From NCBI RefSeq assembly GCF_000766865.1, contig NZ_JNFA01000019.1, positions 333,305-397,304 of the forward strand: a stretch of 64,000 nucleotides of DNA, in the 5' to 3' direction. The stretch comes from Listeria booriae (lineage in GTDB: Bacteria > Bacillota > Bacilli > Lactobacillales > Listeriaceae). The notes under the pieces were generated by a model. It ran no database searches. It was given only the letters and a program-made list of their open reading frames with translations, and was not told the DNA's origin. The first letter of the stretch is position 1. Each line of letters opens with the position of its first letter. The position numbers and the translations under genes were made by a program. Shown piece by piece: positions 55,127 through 63,538 of the stretch.

Positions 55127-56533
55127 TTACATCGTAACCGCAGTCCGCATCATTTCAATATCGCCCATTTTCCATGACTTATCGAAATACTGCTCTGTTG
55201 GCCCGTACAAACGCAAATACGTGAACCAATGGGCATCTTTATTTGTCTGTACCCAATTCGATTCGTGGCCAATCGGTGCTTCTGGTCCGAAATAAATATC
55301 AACAGAACCATCCGCATTAACTTCAATCGCTTTACGTGATGAAATATCTGCATTTTTTTGCTCATTTTGTATTAAACAGCGCGTCGCAGAATCATATACC
55401 GTAATCGACCAGAAGTTGACTGCTGGAGGATTCGCCGGAATGCGTAACGTATAGTTTTTGCTACCATCAAGCCAGTTCTCATCACTATCCGTATACGTTC
55501 CCAAATACGCTTGCCCAACATTTGGTGTTTTCGAAATCATCGCTTTGGAGTAAGTTACCGCCTCATAAAAATAAGAAGTTCGCTCAAAGAAATAATCAAA
55601 GTTCTCACCTCGTTGCGACGATGCCGGGATAATCATGACATAATCCCAATGCTTGTCTTCCCAATGACGCGCCCCAGCAATGCGTTTCGCAAAAGAATTC
55701 GACTGTGCCATCAACTCGCCTTTTTCTACAGCTGCTGTCAAAATTGCTACTTGGCGTGGCGTCGGATCAAAAACGTTTTTACGAACCCCTAAATTATCTA
55801 ACCACTGCGCAAAAATACGATCGCGATCTTCTACCGTTTCTCTTGCAATCATACTTTGTAGCCGTTCCCAATACAGGATTCCTTTTGGCGGACCAGCAAA
55901 ATATTTCTTACCCGCTGGAGACAAAATACGTGTCGGCGGAATCGCATCTTTTTTCGCGTATGGATATATTTTCACTTCTTCTACCAAGGCTTTGCAAACG
56001 TTCGGATCAGGATCAAGCGTTCTTAAACCAAAGAAAGCATTCATCATCTTACTATGAATTTGATGATACCCTTGTGCCGCATACACCTCACTATCGTCCA
56101 TCCCCGGAGGAAGCAAAATATACTTACCGCCTTGCCCTTTATCCGGTCCCATCTCTCCAACCGCGGCCACTTCACGCTGCCAAAAATCTGAAAAACCACC
56201 AGCAATATGTCCTTTCGGTATTTCAATCACCATTGGCCCTGTTTTCGCTAAATCAATAAAGCCCATTGTGTATGGGGTCGTTGCGTTCGCCGTAATAATT
56301 CCCGCTAAATCTTCGTACCCAACATACGTAACTAAGTCCCCACTCGTTGCCCCAAATTCTTCTTCATGGATTCGTTGCCATTCCGCAAATGTGACAAGTG
56401 GCAGTCCCCATAAATAAAGCTGTGTTGCTTGATAAAAATCCATTTCTGTAAACAATGTCGCGATAGAATTCCTCGTTGGAAGTTCCCCAATTGTTTGAAT
56501 ACCTTGCAATGTATCAAATTTTGACTGTTCCAT
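55127..56533 (-). CDS. DUF1254/DUF1214-domain protein (copy 1)
   Basis: A 468-residue soluble protein without signal peptide. An N-terminal DUF1254-type domain (QATQLYLWGLPLVTFAEWQRI, TPYTMGFIDLAKTGPMVIEIP) is followed by a C-terminal DUF1214 domain (YTLRIPANPPAVNFWSITVYDSATR and GSVDIYFGPEAP). The family is widespread, sometimes annotated as lipoprotein or membrane protein, but its function is not established. It is the last gene of a five-gene operon and shares its domain plan, not close sequence identity, with the second copy. The ATG has an AGGAGG site. Confidence 0.85.
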   Translation of the reverse strand: MEQSKFDTLQGIQTIGELPTRNSIATLFTEMDFYQATQLYLWGLPLVTFAEWQRIHEEEFGATSGDLVTYVGYEDLAGIITANATTPYTMGFIDLAKTGPMVIEIPKGHIAGGFSDFWQREVAAVGEMGPDKGQGGKYILLPPGMDDSEVYAAQGYHQIHSKMMNAFFGLRTLDPDPNVCKALVEEVKIYPYAKKDAIPPTRILSPAGKKYFAGPPKGILYWERLQSMIARETVEDRDRIFAQWLDNLGVRKNVFDPTPRQVAILTAAVEKGELMAQSNSFAKRIAGARHWEDKHWDYVMIIPASSQRGENFDYFFERTSYFYEAVTYSKAMISKTPNVGQAYLGTYTDSDENWLDGSKNYTLRIPANPPAVNFWSITVYDSATRCLIQNEQKNADISSRKAIEVNADGSVDIYFGPEAPIGHESNWVQTNKDAHWFTYLRLYGPTEQYFDKSWKMGDIEMMRTAVTM

Positions 56534-56562
56534 CCTGCTTCCTCCTGTTGATTCATTTTTTG

Positions 56563-56910
56563 TTATTCACTTTTAAAAATGCTCATCAAACCGCCGATAA
56601 TTAATAAAATACCCGATACGACCCAAGCTGTGCCAATAAAGAAAAACATCAAAACACCAATCACTAAAATAAGAAGTCCCCAAGCCATTGGACGTTTCGG
56701 AAGAGATAGCCCAGCTACTAACGCTAATGCTGAAAAAACAATGGTAATCCAACCTAGCGTCTCTAATTGATCGCCTACAACTCCACTAAAATACGTAAAT
56801 GTTTGGATATAATCATTCCAGTTATCGCCTGAAACCACGAGCCAAATCCCCACAATCAAACCAATAATTGCTCCTATACTACTAGTGATAACTGCTCCTT
56901 TTCTTGCCAT
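56563..56910 (-). CDS. Small membrane protein (DUF4064-like)
   Basis: A 115-residue protein with three to four helices (VITSSIGAIIGLIVGIWLVV, LGWITIVFSALALVAGL, AWGLLILVIGVLMFFFI, WVVSGILLIIGGLMSIF). Small proteins of this kind have no known activity. It sits between the two DUF1254 genes with ~30-bp gaps, so it is part of the same operon. Confidence 0.75.
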   Translation of the reverse strand: MARKGAVITSSIGAIIGLIVGIWLVVSGDNWNDYIQTFTYFSGVVGDQLETLGWITIVFSALALVAGLSLPKRPMAWGLLILVIGVLMFFFIGTAWVVSGILLIIGGLMSIFKSE

Positions 56911-56940
56911 ACTACTCTCCCCTGACCTATTTAAAATGAA

Positions 56941-58284
56941 TTACACTTTCTTGATTGCTGGGAAGTGATATTCCCGAGCGATCACACTTTTATCCGGTTG
57001 GTACATTCGCATAACAGGGCGGAAATCACCTGCTGGCGTTGGCAACCAATTCGCCCGCTTTTTCGAATCTGTAGGCTCTTTTACAGACATATAAACCGTT
57101 AGCGAACCATCTTCTTCGTATTGAATGCCCGGCGTTCTATCGCCAATAGAATAGCGCTGAATTGGGTTATCAACTAAATAAAAATCAGGCGCATCATACA
57201 TTGTGATCGACCAAAAGGCATCAACAGGCGGAACCGGATTTAGTGTTAATGTATAATCATTAGCACCGTTCAATGTTTTTTCCTCCGCATCCGTCCACGT
57301 AGCAACGTACGCCGCTTCATATCCGTGATTTCCCCATAAACCGCCCATTGCCGCAATCGCACGCTCCACAATGGCTACTTTACGGTCAGCTATAATCCAC
57401 TCAGGACTATTGATTGTCCCAACTTCGAAAAAATCCGCGTTGTAATCAAAAGAATGGAACGTAATTCGCCAACCGTTTTCACTTTCTGCAACACCTGATA
57501 ACAATGTTTTCTTAATCGTCGCAAGCCCCATCACTTGGCCATTTTTCAGTGCGTCGTATACCGCTTTTTCTACATGTAACAACGGCGACTTATCACCGTC
57601 TGCAAGCCCTAACGGTAAAAACGTATTTTGCAAGGTGATATCTTGCTGTGAAGGGACTAAATCATGCATGGCAACACGTAATTTTTCATAAAACTGAATT
57701 TCTGCTGGGACGGTTTCGGTGACTTCGGGGAAACCTAGTGGCGCTTTATCCGTGTCAATCACAGTCAATGTCGTCAACTCTTGAAGTGCAGACACATTTG
57801 GAATATCCGCTTCACCATCGCATACCCAACGCCCAACAATCGACGCAAGCCGTGTAGGCACTTTGATTTGCTGCATGTTCTCAGGCACCGTTCCACTCCA
57901 TCCGGGTGGCGTAAGATAAAAATCACCCGCTTTTGTTCCAGTTCCTCTTTTCCCAACATACGCAAAATTGTTCGTCCACGCATCTACAAATTGCAAAACA
58001 TAGTAGCGGTCACCAACATCAGGGACATGAAGCACAATCGGTCCCACACTTAAATCAAGTTGCGCCATCGAATAAATCGTATCATTATTAATCGTAACAA
58101 ATGTATCTTCTGGAGTCGCTAGCGTCTTAGCATGACTAAAATGGTTAAAGGGAGTTGCCAAATTCGCGCCAATACCTTCTTCAACATAACGTTTCATCTG
58201 TTCCAAATTAAATAGTAACGGAAAACCATAAATATAGGCATCAATTGCAAGTTTTTCAGTCGTGTTTAATTGTTTTTGTATCAT
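56941..58284 (-). CDS. DUF1254/DUF1214-domain protein (copy 2)
   Basis: A 447-residue soluble protein. The DUF1254 part (LAIDAYIYGFPLLFNLEQMKRY, ATPEDTFVTINNDTIYSMAQLD, VLHVPDVGDRYYVLQFVDAW) is followed by DUF1214 (YTLTLNPVPPVDAFWSITMYDAPDFYLVDNP and YMSVKEP). No signal peptide is evident, so it is probably cytosolic. The ATG has a GGAGGC site. It lies directly after the SulP transporter gene in the operon; with copy 1 it may act on the transported compound, but the reaction is unknown. Confidence 0.87.
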   Translation of the reverse strand: MIQKQLNTTEKLAIDAYIYGFPLLFNLEQMKRYVEEGIGANLATPFNHFSHAKTLATPEDTFVTINNDTIYSMAQLDLSVGPIVLHVPDVGDRYYVLQFVDAWTNNFAYVGKRGTGTKAGDFYLTPPGWSGTVPENMQQIKVPTRLASIVGRWVCDGEADIPNVSALQELTTLTVIDTDKAPLGFPEVTETVPAEIQFYEKLRVAMHDLVPSQQDITLQNTFLPLGLADGDKSPLLHVEKAVYDALKNGQVMGLATIKKTLLSGVAESENGWRITFHSFDYNADFFEVGTINSPEWIIADRKVAIVERAIAAMGGLWGNHGYEAAYVATWTDAEEKTLNGANDYTLTLNPVPPVDAFWSITMYDAPDFYLVDNPIQRYSIGDRTPGIQYEEDGSLTVYMSVKEPTDSKKRANWLPTPAGDFRPVMRMYQPDKSVIAREYHFPAIKKV

Positions 58285-58304
58285 GAGTAAAGCCTCCAGT
58301 ATTT

Positions 58305-59963
58305 TTATAATGTATTTTGATAACTTTGAAGCGCATCCTGTATCGTTTTCTTCGTTTTACCATCCTCGATTAGAAAATCTAACTTATGCTTTTTAAAATT
58401 GGTTTTCAAATTGCCAGTCACATTAGCAAAGTAATATGTTACCGCTTGGTCATCCAGCCAATCGAGCAGTTCTTTTAACGTGGCAGATGCAGTCATATCA
58501 ATTGTTACAATCGCACTAGCATCCACGATAACCACTTTTGTATCGCTCTTCATTAATTTTTTAAGTCCGCTTGTAAATACATCAATATTACCAAAGAAAA
58601 GTGAGCCGCTATATCTGTAAATGACGGTTTCAGGAATCCGATGGACAGCAGCACCCCGATTCAAATCAAAGTAGCCATCACGTCCATCCATAACTCCAAG
58701 TTCCGCAGCCGGTGCCGCCATCGAACGTAAAATCACATTTACAAACGATAAGACAAGCCCGAGCAACACACCCCAGATAACACCGAGGAAAAGCGTCCCA
58801 ACAGCGGAAATAATCCAAACATAAGCTTCCCGACGCGCACCACCAAACAAATGACGCAAAATAGAAATATCTACAATACCAATCAGCGCAGCAAACACAA
58901 TCCCCGAGAGCACCGGTTGCGGCATATAATAAAGCAATCCACTAAAAAATGCCACGACAAGCGCAATAATCGTTGCAGCTACAATAGATACGAGCTGCGT
59001 CTTCCCATGAAATTGTTCATTTGCCGCTGTTCGAGAAACACTGGCACTCGTAGGCGGACATCCAGATAAGGAAGCCACAAAATTCGACACGCCATACGCA
59101 AACAATTCGCGATTCCCATTAATCTTATACTTATTTCGCATCGCAAAACTTTCGCTTGGAAGTAGCGAACCTGCAAAACAAGCAATCGCTGAAACAAGTC
59201 CGCCAACTATGCTAATCCCCCACGTCGTAGCAGAAAAGTCTGGCAAACGAAGCGATGGAAAGCCTGACGGAACACTACCAACTATGTCCACGCCATACTG
59301 ATGCAGCGCCATAAAATACGATAACATGGTCCCTAAAATAAGCACGATAAGCGCTGTTGGCCATTTCGGTAATAATTTTTTCCCAAAGATGATGAGGATG
59401 ATTGCTACCGTTCCAAGCACCAGCGAGACGACATTTACGTTCGGTAGATGCGTCACAATGTTTGTCACATCCGAAACGACACCATCGCCGCTTGACTTTA
59501 TGCCAATTATTTTTGGGATTTGGCTTATCATGATGGAGACACTTAACCCCGAAATAAAGCCACTTAGCACAGGCTCCGAAATATATTTTGCGAACCTTCC
59601 AAGTTTGAGTACGGAGAACAATACTAAAAACAAAGCGCAGAAGAAAGCCAAAATCGGCGCCAAAGTTATCGCTTCTTTTGAACCAGCTGTAAGTCCAACT
59701 GTACCAATAATAATCGAACCAGTAATCGCACTTGCCGTAGCATCGATACCATAAATCAATTGCGGGGAACTGGCAAAAATAACATAAGCAAGGACCGGTA
59801 AAAATGATGCATACAGTCCGTAAATCGCTGGAAGACCGGCAACTTGCGCATAACCCATCGCAACAGGAATGCTAAGCGCCGCCACGCCAATCCCCGAAAT
59901 AATATCATTCCGTAAATAGGATGCTTTATAACCTCCCAACGATAATAAAATATATTTGAACAT
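58305..59963 (-). CDS. SulP-family anion transporter with STAS domain
   Basis: A 552-residue SLC26/SulP transporter. The N-terminal signature YLRNDIISGIGVAALSIPVAMGYAQVAGLPAIYGLY is followed by about 11-12 further membrane segments. A cytosolic STAS domain starts near residue 440 (RIPETVIYRYSGSLFFGNIDVF, VIVDASAIVTIDMTASATLKELL). The family carries sulfate, bicarbonate or organic acids. I use the second ATG (59963), correctly spaced from AAGGGGA; the first is two codons earlier. It is second in the operon. Confidence 0.92.
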   Translation of the reverse strand: MFKYILLSLGGYKASYLRNDIISGIGVAALSIPVAMGYAQVAGLPAIYGLYASFLPVLAYVIFASSPQLIYGIDATASAITGSIIIGTVGLTAGSKEAITLAPILAFFCALFLVLFSVLKLGRFAKYISEPVLSGFISGLSVSIMISQIPKIIGIKSSGDGVVSDVTNIVTHLPNVNVVSLVLGTVAIILIIFGKKLLPKWPTALIVLILGTMLSYFMALHQYGVDIVGSVPSGFPSLRLPDFSATTWGISIVGGLVSAIACFAGSLLPSESFAMRNKYKINGNRELFAYGVSNFVASLSGCPPTSASVSRTAANEQFHGKTQLVSIVAATIIALVVAFFSGLLYYMPQPVLSGIVFAALIGIVDISILRHLFGGARREAYVWIISAVGTLFLGVIWGVLLGLVLSFVNVILRSMAAPAAELGVMDGRDGYFDLNRGAAVHRIPETVIYRYSGSLFFGNIDVFTSGLKKLMKSDTKVVIVDASAIVTIDMTASATLKELLDWLDDQAVTYYFANVTGNLKTNFKKHKLDFLIEDGKTKKTIQDALQSYQNTL

Positions 59964-59996
59964 ATCCATTCCCCTTTTTTCAGTAACATTCTTTCG

Positions 59997-60893
59997 TTAT
60001 GATTTTCTAGTCAGTGCGACTTTTTCACCGGTCACATGTTTCAAAATAAGTGCCACCGGAATACAAGCGATCATCATTACAATCGCATACGTCATCATCG
60101 CTGGTATAATATCGTAAGACGCAAACGCTGCTGTTGCAACAGAAAGCGCTACACCGAAATTTTTCGACATGGATAACAAGGACACTGTTTTTTTATCTTG
60201 AATCGTTCCCACCGTACAAAAATAGGTAATAAAGAAATTAGCTAATACGATAATCCCAAAAACAGACAAAGCATATAATCCTGTATCAAAAACGCTTTGC
60301 AAGTTCGGCAACATGAAGCATACCAATACTAAAATCATACTGATTGATGATATTTCGTTCACGCTTTTCAAAGCTTTTTTAGCAATATTCGGTTTCACAG
60401 AATTAAGCGTCAAACCGATACCAAGCGGAATAACTACTAAAATAATCAATGTCCAGACAATCTTGGCAACAGGAATCGTCACATCCCCAGGCAAGAACAA
60501 CGGCGCTGTAAATGGTGTAAAAATAACAACCGCAATAGAAAGCAATGTCAACATAGCTACCGCGCTCGCCCCATCACCGCCACCTAACTGCACATTTTTC
60601 ATGCCAGCAGGCGCACCAGCGAACAAGTTGATAAGGACAGCAGCAATGATAATCGTCGTTGCTTCCGCCTTGCTACCAAATGATGCCGCCAACCCATTCG
60701 TTATTAGAGACGCAATCAAGGGCGCCACAATAATATTAAAAAGAAGACACAAAATCAGCGGTAACGGTCGCTTAAAAGATACAACTAATTGTTTTATCGT
60801 AATCGTAAAGCCAATCGCAATCATTGTTGCATACACAAAAATCAACAGAACATAAGGTTGAACTGCTACTAAGATTTGATTTACTTGTTCCAT
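59997..60893 (-). CDS. Bile acid:sodium symporter (BASS)-family transporter
   Basis: A 298-residue protein with about nine membrane segments, related to the BASS/arsenite-permease-like group. Notable are GAPAGMKNVQLGGGDGASAVAML, which resembles the unwound core helix of the fold, and SMSKNFGVALSVATAAF near the C-terminus. Substrates in the family include bile acids, pantoate, pyruvate and other organic anions. It is the first gene of the operon, with a GAGGG ribosome site and a ~235-nt leader. Confidence 0.85.
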   Translation of the reverse strand: MEQVNQILVAVQPYVLLIFVYATMIAIGFTITIKQLVVSFKRPLPLILCLLFNIIVAPLIASLITNGLAASFGSKAEATTIIIAAVLINLFAGAPAGMKNVQLGGGDGASAVAMLTLLSIAVVIFTPFTAPLFLPGDVTIPVAKIVWTLIILVVIPLGIGLTLNSVKPNIAKKALKSVNEISSISMILVLVCFMLPNLQSVFDTGLYALSVFGIIVLANFFITYFCTVGTIQDKKTVSLLSMSKNFGVALSVATAAFASYDIIPAMMTYAIVMMIACIPVALILKHVTGEKVALTRKS

Positions 60894-61136
60894 TATCGCC
60901 CTCTTTTCTACATGTCAGTCATGTTCGTAAAATATTCCATAGACGGCCTATCCATTTCCTTCAATTGTTGAGCTTTTTAAATCGATAAATGTCAGCAAAA
61001 GTAACGAAAAGTAATATTAATTACTATTATAAAGTTCTAATGATTCCGAAAATATATTATATAGTAATATATATCACATAAATAGCTATATACCAACATT
61101 TATAATAAATAAAACCCCGTGCACCAATTACTTTAA
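60894..61136 (-). promoter_or_regulatory. Long 5' leader of the BASS-SulP-DUF1254 operon
   Basis: About 240 bp of AT-rich leader lies between the promoter and the first gene. A 15-codon frame (MDRPSMEYF start, stop before the BASS ribosome site) is present, but its AAGGAA site abuts the ATG. No known riboswitch is recognised. Together with the terminator and spacer to 61463 this is the gene-free stretch 60894-61463. Confidence 0.45.
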
Positions 61137-61165
61137 ACTATATTATAAGCTTATTTTTTTGTCAA
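61137..61165 (-). promoter_or_regulatory. Promoter of the BASS-SulP-DUF1254 operon
   Basis: Minus-strand -35 TTGACA (61160-61165), a 17-bp spacer and -10 TATAGT (61137-61142): a near-consensus sigma-A promoter. Confidence 0.82.
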
Positions 61166-61243
61166 ATGTAATTTTTATAACGTTAATTTTTATAACTATA
61201 CGGTTTTACTTGAATGGACCGATTTTATTCTGTGACTATTAAA

Positions 61244-61282
61244 AATACGCCGTGCATCCTGATTGCTTTACATCGGCGTGTT
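61244..61282 (-). terminator. Second downstream hairpin terminator
   Basis: ACGCCG / CGGCGT stem with a 21-nt loop and TATTTTT tail on the minus strand. It is a backup to the stronger hairpin at 61361-61410 and shields the operon promoter. Confidence 0.6.
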
Positions 61283-61360
61283 TGAAGGAATATAGAGGAT
61301 ATATTTATTTTTTGTGATGTATTTTACTTTTTTATTTTTTAAGATGTGTTGGTGAATCAG

Positions 61361-61410
61361 ATTAAAATAGGCTGGCTTGAGTCTGGTAAAATACCATCTT
61401 CAGGCCAGCC
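61361..61410 (-). terminator. Terminator of the DUF3139 gene
   Basis: GGCTGGC-CTGA / TCA-AGCCAGCC stem with a large partly paired loop and TATTTTAATC tail on the minus strand. Confidence 0.78.
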
Positions 61411-61463
61411 GAGAAATTTAATTAACTTGAGTTCAACTTTTGCGTGTTGGTGAAACACTAATG

Positions 61464-61940
61464 TTAAAAAGGTAAATGATTCTTTGGTATCGTATACGCA
61501 AATAGACGCGTAGCTTCATCGGAGCTCACCGAATCCCCACTGATCACATAATCACCGTATACCTTATCAGGATTTTTATAATATGCAAAATTATATTTAA
61601 GCTCACAATTCGTTTTTGTATCTAATTTACTTTCGTTTTTACTTGTTAGTTTGTCTCCGTTAAAAAAATGTTGTTGCTCTTTCACTGTTTTTTTCCAGTT
61701 TTCATAGTCTTTTTCTGTCGTTATTTCTTTTGTCCACCACTCGTCGCTTAGCACTTTTTGATTGTATTTTGTTTTCTCAATGACGATTATTCCATTTTCA
61801 GGGATACCTGCTTCTTCTATAATACGGTTTATCTGATTATCCGCTTGCTTCGTATTAATATGAACGTAAAGCATATATCCGCCAACAGCTAAAATAATGA
61901 CCAGTAATAGACTTCCTAAAATAATCTGCCATTTTTTCAT
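61464..61940 (-). CDS. DUF3139-type exported/membrane-anchored protein
   Basis: A 158-residue protein with one N-terminal membrane helix (WQIILGSLLLVIILAVGGYMLYV) and a lysine-rich extracytoplasmic domain (RIIEEAGIPENGIIVIEKTKYNQK, LKYNFAYYKNPDKVYGDYVISG). This matches the DUF3139 family of Listeria and bacilli, whose role is unknown. It is monocistronic with its own promoter; the ATG has a GAGGAG site. Confidence 0.82.
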   Translation of the reverse strand: MKKWQIILGSLLLVIILAVGGYMLYVHINTKQADNQINRIIEEAGIPENGIIVIEKTKYNQKVLSDEWWTKEITTEKDYENWKKTVKEQQHFFNGDKLTSKNESKLDTKTNCELKYNFAYYKNPDKVYGDYVISGDSVSSDEATRLFAYTIPKNHLPF

Positions 61941-62037
61941 ATGTCACACTCCTCTGGTGTTGTTATTATTCAAATATGTATACTTTCCTTTTGTCTCATA
62001 ACATGGAATGACTTCAAAATGAAACTACAATACTTTT

Positions 62038-62066
62038 ATATTATCATCCCAACTTTATTTTGTAAA
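62038..62066 (-). promoter_or_regulatory. Promoter of the DUF3139 gene
   Basis: Minus-strand -35 TTTACA (62061-62066), a 17-bp spacer and -10 TAATAT with upstream TG (62038-62043). Confidence 0.65.
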
Positions 62067-62094
62067 TCAATATGTGAATTATGTTCATTGAATG

Positions 62095-62139
62095 AAAATA
62101 AAATAGCCTGATTCCCATCAACCGCGAGAATCAGACTAT
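62095..62139 (-). terminator. Terminator of the nitroreductase operon
   Basis: 12-bp stem ATAGTCTGATTC / GAATCAGGCTAT (one G-T pair), followed by TTTATTTT on the minus strand, 15 bp past the nitroreductase stop. Confidence 0.88.
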
Positions 62140-62153
62140 ATCTTGACCTATCT

Positions 62154-62783
62154 TTACTTCCAAAAAACCGTATCTTCCGTACTCAAACGATATGAACCAT
62201 ACCCAGTATCTTTTGCTTTACCAATCGACACAATCATCACTGGTACGTAGCGTTCTGTGTCCATATCAAAAGCCTCTGCTACTTCTTTGCGTTCAAATCC
62301 ACCAATCGGATTCGTATCATAACCGTAAGCACGCGCTACGAGCATCAATTGCATGGCAACAAGGCTTCCGTCAATAATGCTTACACGTTCTAATTCCTCG
62401 CGTGGTGAATTCGCATAATACGGTGTCAAAGCCGCCATTTGCTTATCTTTCACGTCTTGTGGCATCAAACCTTGTTCCACTGCACTACTAAAAATTTTCT
62501 CACCATTTTCAAAGCTATTCGTATCCCCGAAAATCACAACCATCGCGGCAGACGTGTCATTTTGTTGAGTATTGAAACGAATAAGCGGACGCAATTTTTC
62601 TTTGCCTTCAGGGCTTTCAACAACGACGAATCGCCATGGTTGCATGTTCACGGAAGACGGAGCACGCATCGCGTCAGTTAGAATGGCTTCCATTTCTTCT
62701 TTGCTAATTTTTACGTCCGCATCATATGTACGGATTGAGCGGCGGTTTTTGATGATATCTTCAAAATCATTATTTTTAAACAT
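62154..62783 (-). CDS. FMN-dependent nitroreductase-family protein
   Basis: A 209-residue nitroreductase. The FMN-binding start IIKNRRSIRTYDADVKI and MRAPSSVNMQPWRFVVVES are clear, followed by LVARAYGYDTNPIGGF and PVMIVSIGKA. Such enzymes reduce quinones, nitro compounds or electrophiles with NAD(P)H. It follows a small monooxygenase gene by 4 bp, and a divergent ArsR regulator lies upstream; the set looks like a response to quinone or electrophile stress (inferred). Confidence 0.92.
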   Translation of the reverse strand: MFKNNDFEDIIKNRRSIRTYDADVKISKEEMEAILTDAMRAPSSVNMQPWRFVVVESPEGKEKLRPLIRFNTQQNDTSAAMVVIFGDTNSFENGEKIFSSAVEQGLMPQDVKDKQMAALTPYYANSPREELERVSIIDGSLVAMQLMLVARAYGYDTNPIGGFERKEVAEAFDMDTERYVPVMIVSIGKAKDTGYGSYRLSTEDTVFWK

Positions 62784-62787
62784 GGTA

Positions 62788-63081
62788 TTACTTCCCTTCT
62801 ATTGTGCTTAATACTTGAATGCGTGGCGCGCTTGAGAGCATTGTTCCCACGCTTGCTTGAAAGTCTTGGAAATGCTTGCTTTTATTATGTGCATCAATGG
62901 CTGCTAAGTCTTCCCATTCTTCTAACATGTAATATTCTGTCGTGTTTTCTACAGAACAGGTCAGATTGTAACTTACATTGCCTGTTTCTGCGCGTGATGC
63001 TTCTATTAACGGCTGGACCGCTTCAAGAAACGCCTCGATTTGACCTTCTTGCACTTCTAATTTCGCCTGAATGACTAACAT
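62788..63081 (-). CDS. Antibiotic biosynthesis monooxygenase-domain (quinol-type) protein
   Basis: A 97-residue dimeric alpha/beta-barrel (ABM) protein similar to YgiN/YczJ. Features are MLVIQAKLEVQEGQIEAFLEAVQPLI, SYNLTCSVENTTEYYMLEEWEDLAAIDAHNKSKHFQDF. Family members act on quinones or serve as heme/aromatic monooxygenases. The ATG at 63081 is used because the domain starts there; the frame runs to 63144 without domain sequence. Confidence 0.88.
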   Translation of the reverse strand: MLVIQAKLEVQEGQIEAFLEAVQPLIEASRAETGNVSYNLTCSVENTTEYYMLEEWEDLAAIDAHNKSKHFQDFQASVGTMLSSAPRIQVLSTIEGK

Positions 63082-63110
63082 CTCGTTTGCCCTTCTTCCT
63101 TTTTTAGCTT

Positions 63111-63128
63111 GTTCGATTTTTTTCGAAC
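63111..63128. promoter_or_regulatory. 18-bp palindrome, likely operator for the ArsR regulator
   Basis: Perfect GTTCGA-TTTTTT/TCGAAC inverted repeat between the divergent ArsR and ABM genes, upstream of the ABM ribosome site and near the expected leftward transcript start. Confidence 0.6.
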
Positions 63129-63179
63129 TACAATACTTTAACATAATCCATTTTGATAGGCAAATAATAATCCTTATGC

Positions 63180-63185
63180 TATGAT
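63180..63185 (+). promoter_or_regulatory. Extended -10 of the ArsR gene
   Basis: TGCTATGAT ends only 6 bp before the ATG, with no clear -35. The predicted transcript start coincides with the start codon, implying a leaderless message. Confidence 0.55.
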
Positions 63186-63191
63186 ATTTTT

Positions 63192-63470
63192 ATGAAAAAA
63201 GTGAATCTAAAAACCGACCAATTATTGTTATTATTTCAAGCACTTGGCGACCCAATTCGTCTCGATATTTTTCTTTGCTTATTGCAAAAAGGCGAGCGAC
63301 GCGTTGTCTGTGATAGTTATGATATTTCTAAATCGACCATGTCCCACCATATTAAATTGTTGCGCGAAGCTGATTTAATTACCGTCCGGAAAGAAGGTAC
63401 ATCGCACATTTATTCGGTGAATCATGTGCTGTTGGAGAAGTATCCTGCGTTTTTTTCTGTTTTTCAGTAA
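63192..63470 (+). CDS. ArsR-family transcriptional regulator
   Basis: A 92-residue ArsR/SmtB winged helix (LFQALGDPIRLDIFLCLLQKGERRVVC, then DISKSTMSHHIKLLREADLITVRKEGTSHIYSV). Cys residues at about 25 and 35 could sense metal or electrophiles, but the classical CVC metal site of ArsR is not present. It is divergent from the ABM/nitroreductase pair and probably represses it. No ribosome site precedes the ATG. Confidence 0.9.
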   Translation: MKKVNLKTDQLLLLFQALGDPIRLDIFLCLLQKGERRVVCDSYDISKSTMSHHIKLLREADLITVRKEGTSHIYSVNHVLLEKYPAFFSVFQ

Positions 63471-63484
63471 AATAACGCATAAAG

Positions 63485-63534
63485 AAACCGCGATTTTTAA
63501 TCGATTATTTCGATTGGATGTCGCGGTTTTTTTA
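63485..63534 (+). terminator. Terminator of the ArsR gene
   Basis: AAACCGCGA / TCGCGGTTT outer stem with inner AATCGA / TCGATT pairing and a seven-T tail, just after the ArsR stop. Confidence 0.88.
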
Positions 63535-63538
63535 TCGG

